The translations under genes were made by a program, and so were the position numbers. A DNA stretch of 32,960 bases from an uncultured Methylococcaceae bacterium (lineage in GTDB: Bacteria; Pseudomonadota; Gammaproteobacteria; Methylococcales; Methylococcaceae). Shown here piece after piece: positions 31,738 to 32,960 of the stretch; the stretch's first letter is position 1, and each line of letters starts with the position of its first letter. The notes below the pieces were generated by a model that saw only the letters and a program-made list of their open reading frames with translations, did not search any database and was not told the origin of the DNA. Where the stretch lies: contig CAIZPP010000192.1 in assembly GCA_903934875.1 (NCBI GenBank), forward strand, positions 1-32,960. The letters run 5' to 3'.

Positions 31738-32960
31738 TTAAGGTCGATAATAATGATAAAGCGCACCATAGCTCACGCCAGCGGCTGGGAGCATGGTCGA
31801 GACACAGGCATCTGATTCGCATAGACTATCCTTAAAAGAATAAGCCGCCCAAGTATCATGAACTTTTGATATTGCATCCATTCCGGGAATATTACCATCC
31901 ATTAGCCTGCTGAACCAACCACCCTCAGCGCCTGCTGATTGTAGGCTAGAAGTTTTGTCGATCCATGTTCCAAAGTTGTTTATATCTCGATAGACAAGTA
32001 TACCATTCTCATCCTTTAACCCACCGGCCCCACCTGGCCCAAACGCTTGGGCATTCCAAGGGACGTAGGCATTATAAAGTTCAGTTGATAACGCGGGCGC
32101 AAGTGAAGAGAGCAGCCCAGCACTAAAATCTTTGCCAAAAGCAGCATAAGCTGCTCCACGGGTAATCGCCTCGCCAGTTACTTTTAATGCGATTTGATCC
32201 CAATTAGTCACGCTTCTTTGCAACATGTTTTTAGTCAGATATTCAGGATTAGTAAGTTGCCATTGTGTAGTGTGCCAGGTTGAGAAAGCTCCCGCCACAC
32301 CTCCAAGGACCGCACCTTGCAACGCAGTGTTAAAGTTTCCATTGCTACCAATGAATCCAGCCGCAAAGCCTGACCCCGCACCTACTAAAGCTGCTCCCGC
32401 TGTGGTCAATGTATAAGCCGAGACTTGACCGGCGGCATTGAGTGCCACCGAACTTACCGCCCAACTGCTTCCGCTACCTACTGCACCCGATGCAAAATAG
32501 CCACCAATATACTGGCCTGTAAAATAGGCGACTGCGACGGTGGCAACAATCCTGACTATCGGATTTTGCAGAACTTGGGTAATAGCTTTGGTTATAGATT
32601 TAAATAGGCTGCTAAACCACGAAAACCCACTCGGATCGGTATAAGCCAGCGGATTATTCAGGACATAGCTATAGCGATTGTAGCTCTGAAGATTTCCCGG
32701 CGCTTGAATACTCGAATCAGCACTCAAAAACCTCCCCAACACCGGATCATACACCCGCCCGTTCATGTGGATTAGGCCGACATCGGGCAGTTGTTCGTGG
32801 CCGGTGAAGCCGTGGTTAATGGTGTTTAAACTGCCATACAGCGCGGTGCGGTTACCGAACGGGTCAAACGCATAGCGGGCCAGCACGATAGCGTTGTCGT
32901 CGGTCACTGCGTCGATGCTGCCTAGGTGGTCGGTGTGGAAATAGCGGGTTTGTTTAACGC
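31738..32960 (-). CDS. RHS/YD-repeat protein, C-terminal part (runs off window)
   Basis: Partial: the frame is open to the window edge, where RYFHTDHLGSIDAVTDDN precedes ARYAFDPFGNRTALYG. The RHS core end is clear: GFTGHEQLPDVGLIHMNGRV, YDPVLGRFLSADS, and NRYSYVLNNPLAYTDPSGF. After that a variable C-terminal region of about 290 residues follows, with an Ala/Gly-rich hydrophobic stretch (IVRIVATVAVAYFTGQYIGG and on) and a tail ending YGALYHYYRP. In RHS proteins this region is a polymorphic, often toxic, effector domain; no known toxin motif is recognised. No immunity gene is seen downstream, only palindromic repeats. Confidence 0.85.
   Translation of the reverse strand, partial: VKQTRYFHTDHLGSIDAVTDDNAIVLARYAFDPFGNRTALYGSLNTINHGFTGHEQLPDVGLIHMNGRVYDPVLGRFLSADSSIQAPGNLQSYNRYSYVLNNPLAYTDPSGFSWFSSLFKSITKAITQVLQNPIVRIVATVAVAYFTGQYIGGYFASGAVGSGSSWAVSSVALNAAGQVSAYTLTTAGAALVGAGSGFAAGFIGSNGNFNTALQGAVLGGVAGAFSTWHTTQWQLTNPEYLTKNMLQRSVTNWDQIALKVTGEAITRGAAYAAFGKDFSAGLLSSLAPALSTELYNAYVPWNAQAFGPGGAGGLKDENGILVYRDINNFGTWIDKTSSLQSAGAEGGWFSRLMDGNIPGMDAISKVHDTWAAYSFKDSLCESDACVSTMLPAAGVSYGALYHYYRP

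Noticed and set aside
1-32960. tRNA or rRNA genes
   Set aside because: No cloverleaf-type or rRNA-like sequence was recognised on either strand by eye; a covariance search would be needed to exclude a small RNA.

Overview
The window looks like a chromosomal segment of a Gammaproteobacterium. Ubiquinone genes (ubiC, ubiA), a gammaproteobacterial FtsH, a flagellar-style chemosensory set and an orphan SoxC/SoxD pair fit that class. The many dispersed palindromic repeats and the IS1-like element recall Methylococcales or sulfur-oxidising relatives, but the genus is not proven by the sequence.

Layout. 1-4.2 kb: housekeeping genes moaA, ubiA and ubiC on the minus strand, then pncC and thpR on the plus strand. 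4.5-14.1 kb: a chemosensory locus made of two convergent operons. The plus-strand one holds a CheY-like receiver, a CheC-like phosphatase, a PAS-GGDEF diguanylate cyclase, CheR and CheB. The minus-strand one holds CheW, a chemoreceptor ending in a CheR-tether-like pentapeptide, CheA and a second CheW. 14.5-17 kb: a NarL-type two-component pair. 17.2-21.9 kb: a Ser/Thr signalling block with an FHA fragment, a zinc-ribbon/FHA protein, a mosaic Ser/Thr kinase and a PP2C phosphatase. 22.3-26.3 kb: soxC-soxD and ftsH with a clear terminator. 26.3-29.3 kb: an accessory island with a Panacea-type antitoxin and a probable toxin partner, gene and repeat fragments, a degenerate group II intron 3' end and two unrecognised genes. 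29.7-32.96 kb: an IS1-family element, a cysQ pseudogene, a palindrome cluster and the 3' part of an RHS/YD-repeat gene running off the window.

The most unusual feature is a short (about 121-124 bp) inverted-repeat element found ten times in 33 kb. Its ends are TACAGCGTTTT/AAAACGCTGTA flanked by TA, it has no ORF, and it comes in two core types (A and B). In every copy, including three half-copies, one particular end (called end 2 here) lies at a gene boundary. There it either supplies the last codons and stop of the gene (ubiC, cheR, cheA, the PP2C gene, the cysQ pseudogene) or lies directly upstream of a start codon (cheB, the PP2C gene, cheW2, the receiver gene, the soxC leader). One copy carries a nested 119-bp palindromic insertion and another is split by the IS1-like element with an exact 8-bp target duplication. 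The family thus rewrites protein C-termini and 5' regions across unrelated operons.

All functions are assigned by motif reading only; no database search was possible.
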